From Bradyrhizobium elkanii WSM2783 (lineage in GTDB: Bacteria > Pseudomonadota > Alphaproteobacteria > Rhizobiales > Xanthobacteraceae): DNA of 64,000 nt. The DNA is taken from NCBI RefSeq assembly GCF_000472865.1, contig NZ_AXAP01000026.1, forward strand, positions 1 through 64,000, given 5' to 3'. A program made the position numbers and the translations under genes. The notes beneath the pieces were generated by a model. The model was not told where the DNA came from, made no database searches, and was given only the letters and a program-made list of their open reading frames with translations. Of the stretch, positions 34,018-42,498 are shown piece by piece. The number at the start of each line of letters is the position of its first letter. Position 1 is the stretch's first letter.

Positions 34018-34071
34018 ATGACGCGTGATGATCCGCGCGCCGCGATCGGAAACAACGGCACGGTTACCTAG
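34018..34071 (+). other. 17-codon reading frame ending in TAG immediately before, and in frame with, the next ATG
   Basis: The ATG at 34018 follows a strong ribosome site (GGAGCGAACC) and encodes MTRDDPRAAIGNNGTVT, then TAG (34069-34071). The following ATG (34072) is in the same frame and has no ribosome site of its own. So either the TAG is a nonsense mutation in one longer gene, or the short frame is a leader with stop-restart coupling. Confidence 0.6.
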
Positions 34072-34314
34072 ATGCCGATCGAACCGCCCGAGGTTCCGCC
34101 GCCGACACCAGGCACGCCGAGCGAACCACCTCCCGGAATCCCTCCGGGGAGTCCGCGCCCTGAGGTGCCGCCGCCGGCACGTGAGCCCGGCGAACCGCCA
34201 GTACCTGACGAACTGCCCGGCAAGCTGCCGGATGAATTGCCGATTCGCGGGCCGAACGGACCGCCTTCGCCGAATCCGACCGATGCCGCGGAACCACGCA
34301 AGCAACAATGGTGA
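34072..34314 (+). CDS. Proline-rich small protein, possibly the rest of a gene interrupted by TAG
   Basis: An 80-residue protein starting MPIEPPEVPPPTPGTPSEPP and ending AAEPRKQQW, more than a third Pro, with repeated PPEV/PPPxP and ELPxxLPDELP units. Short Pro/Glu-rich proteins of this style are common in Rhizobiales and have no assigned function. The start lacks a ribosome site, but the 17-codon frame just upstream (34018) has one and is in frame, separated by a single TAG. I think the original protein began at 34018 and would have been 98 residues if the TAG is a mutation. No known domain. Confidence 0.5.
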   Translation: MPIEPPEVPPPTPGTPSEPPPGIPPGSPRPEVPPPAREPGEPPVPDELPGKLPDELPIRGPNGPPSPNPTDAAEPRKQQW

Positions 34315-34513
34315 GATCGCGATTTGCAAGTCTCGTCTGAATGAGCAATGAACAAGTTTGCTTGCAAGTCATTGCAACGCTGAAATAAAAAGCCTTTCCC
34401 CTTTGTCGCCCGCCACATTGCGGCCTAACGAATAACCGTTGATCCGACCGCCGAGCTATTCGGCCCCCGCCCATCCTCCTTCCTTGCCAAGAACTTTCCC
34501 GGGACCTGCAATC

Positions 34514-36787
34514 ATGACAAACCTCCGCCTCGTGCTGCTTGCCACGACCGCATTGACGGTGACGCAGCTAGCCAGCTTCGCATCGCGTGCGCAGACCGCG
34601 CCACTCGTCGTGGCACAGGCAGCGGCGCCGAAGGAAGAACTCGGCCCCGACGGAAAGCCGAAGCAGCCGCCGAAGGCAGCGCCGCCGGCCGGCGCGCCAA
34701 AGCAGCCCGCACCGCCGCCTGGCGCCGCTCCGCCTGCTCATCCGTCCGCTCCACCAGCCGCTGCGCCAGCGCGACCGGCACCACCGCCTCCGGCTGCTGC
34801 GCCGCCTCGTCCGACACCGCCGCCGGCCGCCGCTCCGGAACGACCAACGCCTCCGCCTGCCGCGCCGACACGGCCGACTCCGCCTCCAGCCGCTGCTCCA
34901 GAGCGGCCAACGCCCCCGCCTGCCGCCCCGGCACGGCCGACTCCGCCAGCCGCTGCTCCGGAACGACCAACAGCTCCACCTCCGTCTGCTGCTCCTCCAG
35001 CGCGTCCGACGCCGCCTCCGGCAGCAGCGCCGCACACTCCGACGCCGCCCACTGCAGCGCCGCCGGCGCGCACGCAGCCGCCCACGCCTCCATCCGCGGC
35101 GACGCCACCGGCTACGCCCACGACCCCGGCCACTCCGACGCCACCGCGCGGTGCGCAAAAGGAAGTGCCGCCCGCCGGCGCCAAGCAGCCCGCGGCTGCA
35201 CCCACCGCCACGCCGACGCAGCCTCATCCTGCGCCCGCGGCAACGCCGACACCTGCAACGCCGCCAGCCGCGGGAAGTCCGTCTCCGACTCCTTCGCCGG
35301 CACGGCCTGGCGCAGCGACGACGACACCTCCCGCCGCCGGTGCGCCGACGAGCCCGCCTCCCGCTGCAGGCACGCCGCCCGCCGGCACCAAGCAGCCCGG
35401 GGCGGCCCCCACCACCACGCCGACGCAGCCTCGGCCTGCGCCTGCGGCAACGCCGACACCCGCAACGCCGCCGGCCGCGGGAAGCCCGTCTCCGACGCCT
35501 TCGCCAATGCGGCCTGGCGCAGCGACGACGACACCTCCTGCCGCCGGCACGCCAGCGAACCCGCCTCCGGCTGCAGGCACGCCGCCTGCCGGCGCACCCG
35601 CTGCCGGAACTCCGACTGCGCCGCCCCAGGCCGGCCTCCCGCCCCGGCCTGCAGCTCCTCCCCCCGGAGCCGCTGCGCCGACCGTCGTCCCTGGCACGCC
35701 CGCCGCAGCGCCACCGCCCAACAGGGCGCAATACGCGCCGCCGACGATTGCGCCGGCCTTCCGGGCGGCACCTACGGTCGCAGCGCCGCTGCCACCACCG
35801 CCGCGTCCGCCGCAGCGTGACCTGACGCCGCTCGCGATCGGTGCGGGCGTGGTGGCTGGCGCCGTGATCGGCGCGACAATCGCCGACCTCCGCAACCAGC
35901 GTCAGGAAGTCGTCGAGGGCGGCCGTACCGTCTACACCGAGCCGGATCGCATCATCATCCGCGACCCGAGTGGGCAGGAGTACGTCCGCGGCAACGATCT
36001 CTATCGCTTCCGCTATGGCGCTCGCGACATCCGGAGCGAGACGATCGGCGGCGAAACCCGCACCGTCGTGGTCCGTCCCGACGGCAGCGAGGTGATCACC
36101 GTGGTTGGTGCGGACGGTACGCTGCTGCGGCGAATCCGCAGGGATCCCGGCGGGCGCGAGATCGTCATCATCGACAACAGCTACCGCGATCCGCGGGCGG
36201 TCGGCGGCTTCTATGTCGACGTGCCGCCGCCGGTGGTCAACATTCCCTACGATCGCTACATCGTCGACGCCCAGGAGGCGTCGCCGGACGTGATCTACGA
36301 GACCATGGAGGCACCGCCGGTACAACGGATCGAACGGCGCTATTCGCTCGACGAGATCCGCTACAGCCCCAATGTTCGCATGCAAATGCCGAGCATCGAC
36401 GTCAACACGATCAACTTCGAGACGGGGTCGTGGACTATCCCGCCGGACCAGGCGGCTCGGCTGCAGGTGATCGCCGACGGCCTCAACCGCGCGATCCAGC
36501 GCAACCCGCGCGAGGTGTTCCTGATCGAGGGACACACCGACGCGGTCGGCAACGACGTCGACAATCTGTCATTGTCGGATCGCCGTGCGCAGTCCGCGGC
36601 TGAATTGCTGACCCAGCAGTTCGGTGTGCCGGCGGAGAACCTGACGTCGCAGGGCTACGGCAAGCAGTATCTGAAGGAGCAGACGGACGGACCGAGTCGC
36701 ATCAACCGGCGCGTCACTGTCCGCCGCATCACCCCGCTGCTCAACGGCGGCACCGCTTCGCTGCCACCACCCAGCACACCGCGCTGA
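34514..36787 (+). CDS. Exported OmpA-like protein with long Pro/Ala-rich linker
   Basis: A 757-residue protein. A signal peptide (MTNLRLVLLATTALTVTQLA, cleavage near SRAQ) is followed by about 390 residues of Pro/Ala/Thr-rich low-complexity linker, including a 69-residue tandem duplication. Next are a glycine-zipper-like segment (LAIGAGVVAGAVIGATIADL), a charged repeat region, and a C-terminal OmpA domain (SIDVNTINFETGSWTIPPDQ to LIEGHTDAVGNDVDNLSLSD and SRINRRVTVRRI). The Asp and Arg that bind peptidoglycan diaminopimelate are visible. It probably tethers the envelope to peptidoglycan. A strong terminator follows. The ATG at 34514 is preferred to an upstream start that would place 25 polar residues before the signal peptide. 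Confidence 0.9.
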   Translation: MTNLRLVLLATTALTVTQLASFASRAQTAPLVVAQAAAPKEELGPDGKPKQPPKAAPPAGAPKQPAPPPGAAPPAHPSAPPAAAPARPAPPPPAAAPPRPTPPPAAAPERPTPPPAAPTRPTPPPAAAPERPTPPPAAPARPTPPAAAPERPTAPPPSAAPPARPTPPPAAAPHTPTPPTAAPPARTQPPTPPSAATPPATPTTPATPTPPRGAQKEVPPAGAKQPAAAPTATPTQPHPAPAATPTPATPPAAGSPSPTPSPARPGAATTTPPAAGAPTSPPPAAGTPPAGTKQPGAAPTTTPTQPRPAPAATPTPATPPAAGSPSPTPSPMRPGAATTTPPAAGTPANPPPAAGTPPAGAPAAGTPTAPPQAGLPPRPAAPPPGAAAPTVVPGTPAAAPPPNRAQYAPPTIAPAFRAAPTVAAPLPPPPRPPQRDLTPLAIGAGVVAGAVIGATIADLRNQRQEVVEGGRTVYTEPDRIIIRDPSGQEYVRGNDLYRFRYGARDIRSETIGGETRTVVVRPDGSEVITVVGADGTLLRRIRRDPGGREIVIIDNSYRDPRAVGGFYVDVPPPVVNIPYDRYIVDAQEASPDVIYETMEAPPVQRIERRYSLDEIRYSPNVRMQMPSIDVNTINFETGSWTIPPDQAARLQVIADGLNRAIQRNPREVFLIEGHTDAVGNDVDNLSLSDRRAQSAAELLTQQFGVPAENLTSQGYGKQYLKEQTDGPSRINRRVTVRRITPLLNGGTASLPPPSTPR
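35171..35584 (+). repeat. 207-bp in-frame tandem duplication within the OmpA-like gene
   Basis: The copies at 35171-35377 and 35378-35584 are each 69 codons, beginning PAGAKQPAAAP and PAGTKQPGAAP respectively and sharing TPTPATPPAAGSPSPTPSP. Differences are mostly third-position or conservative. A partial third start (PAGAP) follows directly, which fits slipped-strand or unequal-crossover expansion. Confidence 0.85.
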
Positions 36788-36803
36788 GGCGAGCGATTTC
36801 GAA

Positions 36804-36833
36804 CAAATGGCCGGGAGCGATCCCGGCCATTTT
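36804..36833 (+). terminator. Rho-independent terminator of the OmpA-like gene
   Basis: AAATGGCCGGGA (36804-36815) and TCCCGGCCATTT (36820-36831) form a perfect 12-bp stem with a GCGA loop, followed by more T residues (five T from 36829 to 36833). It begins 17 bases after the TGA. Confidence 0.92.
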
Positions 36834-36901
36834 TGTTGCACCAACTACGACAAACTCGCTTCGAACGTTTGATGGGTTTTGCTTCGCTTCGCTCTGCCCA
36901 T

Positions 36902-36985
36902 CGTCATTGCGAGCGAAGCGAAGCAATCCATTTCTCCACTTGCGGAGGCATGGATTGCTTCGTCGCTTCGCTCCTCGCAATGACG
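36902..36985. repeat. Interspersed palindromic repeat, CGTCATTGCGAG family
   Basis: The left arm CGTCATTGCGAGCGAAGCGA, then AGCAATCCA, is mirrored by TGGATTGCTTCGTCGCTTCG, then CTCCTCGCAATGACG. A related copy with a longer centre is at 42369-42491. It lies between convergent genes. Confidence 0.85.
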
Positions 36986-37013
36986 GGTTCGATAAGCGCA
37001 CCAGTTCACCCTA

Positions 37014-37949
37014 CTACATGCAGGCTTCGCAGATCGCTGCGACATGGCGATGGTCGGTGCCGCAGCAGCCGCCGAGAATGTGCATGCCGGGAAACGAGCG
37101 CCGGAGGTCGACATAGCGGCGGCCGAGATCGGTGGGATCGCCGGCATCGAGCGTCTCGGATTCGTCGAGCTCCTGGTGGCTCTTGGCCGACGCATTGGCC
37201 CTGACGCCATGGATGCGCCCGGCCCACGTGTCGCCCGCGCTCAACGCGCCTGCGAAATGGGACGGATGCGCGCAGTTGATCAGGAAATATTCCGGCCCGT
37301 TTTGCGTGGCGTGATCGACAGCCTCGATCGCCTCACGCAGCGTTTCACCCTTCACCAGACGACCATCGGTTTCGACGGTGAAGGAGATCGCCACCGGAAT
37401 ACTGTGTGCCTTGGCCGCGTGGACGATGCCGATCGCTTCATTGATTCCGTTCAGCGTGAACGCCGTCACCATGTCGGCGCCGCCTTCCGCGAAGGCGGCA
37501 ATCTGTGGCGCATGATAGGCTTCCGCCTCCGATGCATCCATGTTGCCGGCTTTGTAGCCATCGCCGCGCGGACCGATCGCGCCATCGATGACACAGGGCA
37601 TGTTCGGCCGCTCCCAGCCGGTTCGCAGCTGGTTCAGGAACTCAATCGAACGGACGTTGATCGATGTCAGCGCAGCCGCGTCGTAGCCGAGCTTGACGCC
37701 CCAATCCGGATTGGCGCGCCAGGTCGGGCTGTCGAGCACGAAACCGGTGCCCTTCTCGCGCGCAATCGCAAGGTAGGACTGGTAGTAGCGCTTGAGGTGC
37801 TCACGACCATCCGCGGAGTCGAGCAGGACGAAAGCGGCAAAGTGCGGCAGCTCGAGGCCGTGGTGGAAGATCAGCGTCGTTTCCATGCCGCCGTCGGTCA
37901 GGAAGATGCCGCCGCGCCGCTGTGGCAGGTCGTGCCGATACTTGGCCAT
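37014..37949 (-). CDS. Homocysteine S-methyltransferase family protein
   Basis: A 311-residue TIM-barrel methyltransferase of the betaine/S-methylmethionine:homocysteine type. The signature GGIFLTDGGMETTLIFHHGL is at the N-terminus. The zinc-binding Cys ligands are in LINCAHPSHF and in the C-terminal GGCCGTDHRHV pair. It makes methionine from homocysteine with an unidentified methyl donor (S-methylmethionine or a betaine). The ATG at 37949 has GGAGG at five bases; an upstream start would add 26 residues without family similarity. It is convergent with the OmpA-like gene. Confidence 0.9.
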   Translation of the reverse strand: MAKYRHDLPQRRGGIFLTDGGMETTLIFHHGLELPHFAAFVLLDSADGREHLKRYYQSYLAIAREKGTGFVLDSPTWRANPDWGVKLGYDAAALTSINVRSIEFLNQLRTGWERPNMPCVIDGAIGPRGDGYKAGNMDASEAEAYHAPQIAAFAEGGADMVTAFTLNGINEAIGIVHAAKAHSIPVAISFTVETDGRLVKGETLREAIEAVDHATQNGPEYFLINCAHPSHFAGALSAGDTWAGRIHGVRANASAKSHQELDESETLDAGDPTDLGRRYVDLRRSFPGMHILGGCCGTDHRHVAAICEACM

Positions 37950-38090
37950 TGATGCCTCCGTGATCAAAAGGGCTGTCACCGGTAGGTCGGCCAATGCCGG
38001 GTTTGGTTGGGCCGGCTGGTGCCTCATATTGTCGCGACTTCCAGATGGCTCCCGCGCGCAGAGGCGTGAACGCAGAACCTGTCGGGATGG

Positions 38091-38161
38091 GCAAAAGCGT
38101 AGCGTGCCCCCCTCCGAGCGGAGTGTTGATCGTGGGCACGCTTCGCTTCGCCCACGCTACA
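38091..38161. repeat. Interspersed palindromic repeat, GTAGCGTGCCC / GGGCACGCTTCGC family
   Basis: GTAGCGTG (38099-38106) and CACGCTAC (38153-38160) are the outer arms, with nested GTGGGCACGCTTCGCTTCGC, then CCAC. This GGGCACGCTTCGCTTCGCCCAC core is a familiar intergenic element of Bradyrhizobium. It is close to the stop codon of the phosphatase at 38175. Confidence 0.65.
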
Positions 38162-38174
38162 AGAGCTCGCGACG

Positions 38175-39932
38175 CTACGGCGCCGGTGCGGCGAGTCCAA
38201 GCGCATCGGCGATGACACGGAAGACTTCCGTGTTGTCCATCGAACCATGAACGCGTTCGCTGCCTGCACCGGTTGCGGTCAGGATGACGTCCTCTCCCGA
38301 ATGCACGCTGGCGCCGATCATCGCCGGCAGATTGCCGGGACGGAGCACGGCGCCCGGAACGTCCTTGTATTTGTCGTTGGCCTTGAAAGTCCCAGGCTCA
38401 TCGCCCTTTGCCGTCGGATCATTCGGGTTATCGAGCTTGGGGCGGAAGGTTTCGTAATGGTCCGGCAGGCTGGCCGAGAAAATCGCGAGCCGCCGGCTGA
38501 CATCCACCCGCGAGGGATAGCCTTCGGCATCGGCAGCCGGATAGTTGGGGAATCCCGCCTTGTCATAGACGCCGACGCGTTCGCGGAACGGGACGTTGGG
38601 CGTCTTGGTCATGTCGTCATTGATGGTGCCGACAAGACTGTTGGGATGATTGTGGTCCGCCACCACCAGGATCAAGGTGTCATCGCCGCGGGCCTGCGCC
38701 CAGTCGCGCGCAAAACGAACGGCATTGTCGAGCATGATCGTGTCGTAGACCGCGCGCTCCATGTCCAGGAGATGAGCGTATTTGTCGATCAGCCCCGATT
38801 CCACCATCAGGAAGAAGCCGGCATCGTTCTTCGACAGCACTTTCAGCGCGGCCTGCACCTGCTCGGTCAGGTCGGGCTGTTCGGGAAACTTGCCGACGCT
38901 GCCGCCTTTGAGGAACTTGCGGTCCAGGACACCGTCCATGTTGCCCGAGGCAAACAGTCCCAGCAGCTTGCTCGTGTCAGGTTTTGCAGCCGAGGCATCA
39001 AGCTCGGACTTTGTCGTCACCACCTGATAGCCGGCATCGCGAAAGCGGGCGATGTAATCGATGTCGTCCTTGCGCTTTCCCGCTGCTGCTTGCGGCAGGA
39101 AATTCGCGCTGCCTCCTCCCATCAGGACATCGGGCTTGGCGGCGAAGAGCTGCGCGACGATCTCATCATAGGCGGCGCGGCGGCGGGTATGCGCGACCAT
39201 TGCCGCCGGTGTGGCATCCTCGACTTCGGTATTGGTGACGATCCCGATGCCCAGACCAAGCCGCCGCTTCGCGACGCTGGTGATGGTTTCGACCTTGGGA
39301 TCATCGAACGGGCTTATGGAGCGATCAGCGTAGACGCCCAACGCGTTGACGGCGGTCTTGTGGCCCGTGGCGTAGGCGCTGGCCGCATTCGCCGAATCGG
39401 TAATGATCGAATCGGAGCCCGCGGTTGCAACCAGCGCCATATGCGGCATGTCGTCGATGGCAAGCTTGCCGAGGCTTTTGCCTTCCGCAATTCCCTTCGA
39501 GAGCATACGCGCCGCAACCCGATGGGCCGGCGACAGTCCATCACCGATGAACAGGATCACGTTCTTGGCCTTGCGCGGACCGGTGTCGTAAACCGACCAC
39601 ACGACCGTGCGGCTGCGTGCGCCTTCAGTGACGTCCACCTTCACGCTTCCAGGCTTGGTCAATGCGACGTCGCGAACGATCAGCGCCGACTGCTCCTTGC
39701 CGTCTTCGCGCTCCACGAAGGTGCCGGGCTGGCCGAAGGCTGCGGAATAATCCGCGCCGTTCACCGTGACTTTCACATTCGCCGGATCAACGCGATCGGG
39801 AAACTCGACCTTGAAGTCGAAATGGGCGCCGGCGAGGATGTCGGCGCGGTCGATGGGATAGATCGTCTGGGCTAGCGTCGGCGATCCCGACAACAGGACG
39901 AGAAGAGCGGCACCGGCAAATGGCTTGATCAT
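38175..39932 (-). CDS. Alkaline phosphatase, exported
   Basis: A 585-residue periplasmic phosphomonoesterase of the PhoA superfamily. After the signal peptide (MIKPFAGAALLVLLSGSPTL, cleavage at LAQT) comes an N-terminal domain of about 120 residues. The catalytic domain then begins KNVILFIGDGLSPAHRVAAR (metal Asp) and holds the nucleophile Ser in TDSANAASAYATGHKT. Zinc ligands appear in MVESGLIDKYAHLLDMERAV (Asp, His) and VVADHNHPNS (Asp, His), and the last His is in SVHSGEDVILTATGAGSERV. Synthesis under phosphate limitation is expected but no Pho box was identified. It is not PhoD, which is at 52257. Confidence 0.93.
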   Translation of the reverse strand: MIKPFAGAALLVLLSGSPTLAQTIYPIDRADILAGAHFDFKVEFPDRVDPANVKVTVNGADYSAAFGQPGTFVEREDGKEQSALIVRDVALTKPGSVKVDVTEGARSRTVVWSVYDTGPRKAKNVILFIGDGLSPAHRVAARMLSKGIAEGKSLGKLAIDDMPHMALVATAGSDSIITDSANAASAYATGHKTAVNALGVYADRSISPFDDPKVETITSVAKRRLGLGIGIVTNTEVEDATPAAMVAHTRRRAAYDEIVAQLFAAKPDVLMGGGSANFLPQAAAGKRKDDIDYIARFRDAGYQVVTTKSELDASAAKPDTSKLLGLFASGNMDGVLDRKFLKGGSVGKFPEQPDLTEQVQAALKVLSKNDAGFFLMVESGLIDKYAHLLDMERAVYDTIMLDNAVRFARDWAQARGDDTLILVVADHNHPNSLVGTINDDMTKTPNVPFRERVGVYDKAGFPNYPAADAEGYPSRVDVSRRLAIFSASLPDHYETFRPKLDNPNDPTAKGDEPGTFKANDKYKDVPGAVLRPGNLPAMIGASVHSGEDVILTATGAGSERVHGSMDNTEVFRVIADALGLAAPAP

Positions 39933-40077
39933 GATTTGCGCCCCACAATTGTTCGCCCGCGCCGTCCGGCTGCAGTACGGAGGTCACGGGCGCGCAGGCG
40001 ACGAGACTAGCCGCGCCGAATGACGCGTCCATTACACATCGAGCCTGGATACCGGCGATGGATCGTCGCAGTCCGCA

Positions 40078-40110
40078 GCCCGGATGGAGCGCAAGCGTAG
40101 TCCGGGCTAC
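40078..40110. repeat. Palindromic repeat, CCCGGATGGAGCGCA family
   Basis: AGCCCGGA (40078-40085) and TCCGGGCT (40101-40108) surround TGGAGCGCAAGCGTAG. A reverse-oriented copy is at 53855-53888. It lies 15 bases past the end of argG. Confidence 0.7.
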
Positions 40111-40124
40111 GGAGTTCACACGGT

Positions 40125-41462
40125 TCAGCTCTTGTCGCTATCGAGCCTCAAGATGTTCGAGCCCTCGCCGAGCGACAGCAAGCCTGTCTCCGCGTAGAGA
40201 TCCAGCTTGGTGCGGGTATCGGCGATGTCGAGGTTGCGCATTGTGAGCTGGCCGATACGGTCCGCCGGCGTGAACGCCGCATCCTCCACCTTCTCCATGC
40301 TCAGCCGCTCCGGCTGATAGCTCAGGTTCGGGCTCTCGGTGTTCAAGATCGAATAGTCGTTGCCGCGGCGCAGCTCGAGCGTCACCTCACCGGTGATGGC
40401 GCGCGCCACCCAACGCTGGGCGGTTTCGCGCAGCATGAGAGCCTGAGAATCGAACCACCGCCCCTGGTAGAGCAGCCGGCCAAGGCGCAGGCCGTTGATC
40501 CGGTATTGCTCGATGGTGTCTTCGTTGTGGATGCCGGTGATCAGGCGCTCATAGGCGATGTGCAGCAGCGCCATGCCGGGAGCTTCATAGATGCCGCGGC
40601 TCTTTGCCTCGATGATCCGGTTCTCGATCTGGTCGCTCATGCCAAGACCATGCCTGCCGCCGACGGCGTTGGCCTCGAGGAACAGCGCCACCGGGTCCGG
40701 GAAAGTCTGGCCGTTCAGCGCGACGGGCTGGCCTTCCTCGAAGCGCACGGTGACCTGTTCGGCCCTGACGACACAGTCGTCGCGCCAGAACGGCACGCCC
40801 ATGATCGGATTGACGATCTTGATGCCGCTTTGCAGGCTCTCGAGATCCTTGGCCTCGTGGGTTGCACCGAGGAGATTGCTGTCGGTCGAATACGCCTTTT
40901 CGGCGCTCATCTTGTAGGCGAACCCTTGCGCGGTCATGAACGCCGACATTTCCGAGCGGCCGCCGAGTTCGTCGATGAATTGCTGGTCGAGCCAGGGCTT
41001 GTAGATCTTCAGGTTCGAATTGGTCAGCAGGCCGTAGCGATAGAACCGCTCGATATCGTTGCCCTTGAAGGTGGAGCCATCACCCCAGATGTTGACCCCG
41101 TCCTCCTTCATGGCCGAGACCAGCATGGTGCCAGTCACGGCGCGACCGAGCGGGGTGGTGTTGAAATAAGTGGCGCCGCCGGTCGAGATGTGGAAGGCGC
41201 CGGATTGGATCGCGGCAATGCCTTCGTGGACCAATTGCATGCGGCAATCCACGAGGCGGGCTTTCTCGGCGCCGAACTCCATGGCCTTGCGCGGAATTTC
41301 GTTGTAGTCGGACTCGTCGGGCTGGCCCAGGTTCGCGGTGTAGGCAAAGACGCGCGCGCCCTTCTGTTTCATCCATAGCAGCGCTGCGCTGGTGTCGAGA
41401 CCGCCCGAGAAAGCGATGCCGACTTTTTCGCCCTTGGGCAGGCTTTTCAAAATCGTACTCAT
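40125..41462 (-). CDS. argG: Argininosuccinate synthase
   Basis: It joins citrulline and aspartate with ATP in arginine synthesis. The 445-residue protein is of the longer, E. coli-like type. The PP-loop is KVGIAFSGGLDTSAALLWMK, followed by ARVFAYTANLGQPDESDYNE and the citrulline/aspartate-binding segments ISTGGATYFNTTPLGRAVTG and NIWGDGSTFKGNDIERFYRY. GVPFWRDD and the C-terminal EAKSRGIYEAPGMALLH are typical. There are no other arg genes nearby. The ATG at 41462 sits next to a modest GGACG site. Confidence 0.97.
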   Translation of the reverse strand: MSTILKSLPKGEKVGIAFSGGLDTSAALLWMKQKGARVFAYTANLGQPDESDYNEIPRKAMEFGAEKARLVDCRMQLVHEGIAAIQSGAFHISTGGATYFNTTPLGRAVTGTMLVSAMKEDGVNIWGDGSTFKGNDIERFYRYGLLTNSNLKIYKPWLDQQFIDELGGRSEMSAFMTAQGFAYKMSAEKAYSTDSNLLGATHEAKDLESLQSGIKIVNPIMGVPFWRDDCVVRAEQVTVRFEEGQPVALNGQTFPDPVALFLEANAVGGRHGLGMSDQIENRIIEAKSRGIYEAPGMALLHIAYERLITGIHNEDTIEQYRINGLRLGRLLYQGRWFDSQALMLRETAQRWVARAITGEVTLELRRGNDYSILNTESPNLSYQPERLSMEKVEDAAFTPADRIGQLTMRNLDIADTRTKLDLYAETGLLSLGEGSNILRLDSDKS

Positions 41463-41563
41463 GGAGCGTCCAATCGGTCGTAAAGTCGTTTGCTGTTAAG
41501 TCGCGCGAATATCAAATTTCGCGCTGATGGGCACGTGATTAATGGCGACCTTTATGGGGTCGC

Positions 41564-42319
41564 TCATACCGACGGCCTGGGGTCCGTCTCGCGCCGGCGC
41601 CACCGCCGGGCGAACCGGGTCAGCGCGGCGTCAACTTGGGCATCCGTCACCCGCGTCGACGGCCAGCGGTAGATCAGGGCATAGGCGAGCCAGATCACCA
41701 GGTAGGTCACGATGCCGGCAATCGCGACGTCGGTGAAGAAATGCCCGCCAAAGGCCATCCGCAGGGCGCTGGTGGCGATACCGAACACGGTCGCCGCCGC
41801 AAACGCCAGGGCGCGCCATTGCGGCGGCGCCAGCGCTGCCGGCGCATAGGTCCAGAACGCAGTCGCCCCCTCGCCGGAGAAGAACGAGCAGTTGCGGCCG
41901 CAGGTACCGCGCGGATCCCACCACGGCACGAAGCTCTTGTCGCCGGCAAACTCGGTCACCGCCACCGGTCGCGGCCGGCCCCAATAGGTCTTGAAGGTGA
42001 AGTTGGTGAGGACGCCGGCGGAGAGCAGCAGCGTCACCAGGAGAAACGTCGCGGCGCGGCCCGAGATCAGCATCGGCCGGTCGGGCCGGATCATCTTGAC
42101 GACGAACGCAGCGATCGCGGGCAGCGCAAATCCCCATGCGATCCACATCGCCGCATCGCGCGCAAATGACGCGACGGCGTTCAGCTTCAGCGGAAAGGTT
42201 TTTTGCGCGGCATCGTAGAACAGCGCACCGAGCTTCAGGTCGAGTTCGGGAAAGAGCCCGAACAACAGCCCGATCACGACCGCAAGCCCCAGCGCGATGA
42301 AAAGTCCGGTCCGGTTCAT
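41564..42319 (-). CDS. PAP2-family phosphatase, inner membrane (LpxE-like)
   Basis: A 252-residue membrane phosphatase with about six helices. The three PAP2 motifs are recognisable: KTYWGRPRPVAVTEFAGD (motif 1), CSFFSGEGATAFW (motif 2, with Glu where the common PSGH has His), and SALRMAFGGHFFTDV (motif 3, containing the nucleophilic His). This SGE variant is the form I associate with LpxE-type lipid A 1-phosphatases and related lipid phosphatases. The lipid substrate is inference. The ATG at 42319 is chosen because MNRTGLFIALGLAVVIGLLF is the first helix. Confidence 0.85.
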   Translation of the reverse strand: MNRTGLFIALGLAVVIGLLFGLFPELDLKLGALFYDAAQKTFPLKLNAVASFARDAAMWIAWGFALPAIAAFVVKMIRPDRPMLISGRAATFLLVTLLLSAGVLTNFTFKTYWGRPRPVAVTEFAGDKSFVPWWDPRGTCGRNCSFFSGEGATAFWTYAPAALAPPQWRALAFAAATVFGIATSALRMAFGGHFFTDVAIAGIVTYLVIWLAYALIYRWPSTRVTDAQVDAALTRFARRWRRRETDPRPSV

Positions 42320-42368
42320 GGCGCGCGGTTTACCCGAGGCGGCGGGATGTGGAAACCCCGAATTCAAC

Positions 42369-42491
42369 CGTCATTGCGAGGAGCGATAGCGACGAAGCAA
42401 TCCACCTCTCCGCACGCGCGGCTGCATGGATTGCTTCGCGGAGCCTGTCGTCGGGCGGCGCTTCGCGCCGACCCGGTGGCTCGCAATGACG
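42369..42491. repeat. Interspersed palindromic repeat, CGTCATTGCGAG family, long form
   Basis: The left arm CGTCATTGCGAGGAGCGATA to GCAATCCA is answered by TGGATTGCTTCGCGGAGCCT, with a second inner palindrome (GTCGGGCGGCGCTTCGCGCC, then GACCC), and closes with CTCGCAATGACGG. It differs from the copy at 36902-36985 by this inner insert. Confidence 0.8.
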
Positions 42492-42498
42492 GCTCCAT

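Noticed and set aside
34068..34418. Minus-strand Gly-rich open frame opposite the Pro-rich protein
   Set aside because: It is the mirror of the Pro codons (CCN read as GGN), with no start signals. The plus-strand frame has the better ribosome site and a known protein style.
34568..36535. Open frame of 655 codons on the minus strand over the OmpA-like gene
   Set aside because: It is the Arg/Gly-rich mirror of the Pro/Ala linker. The plus-strand protein has a signal peptide, OmpA domain and terminator.
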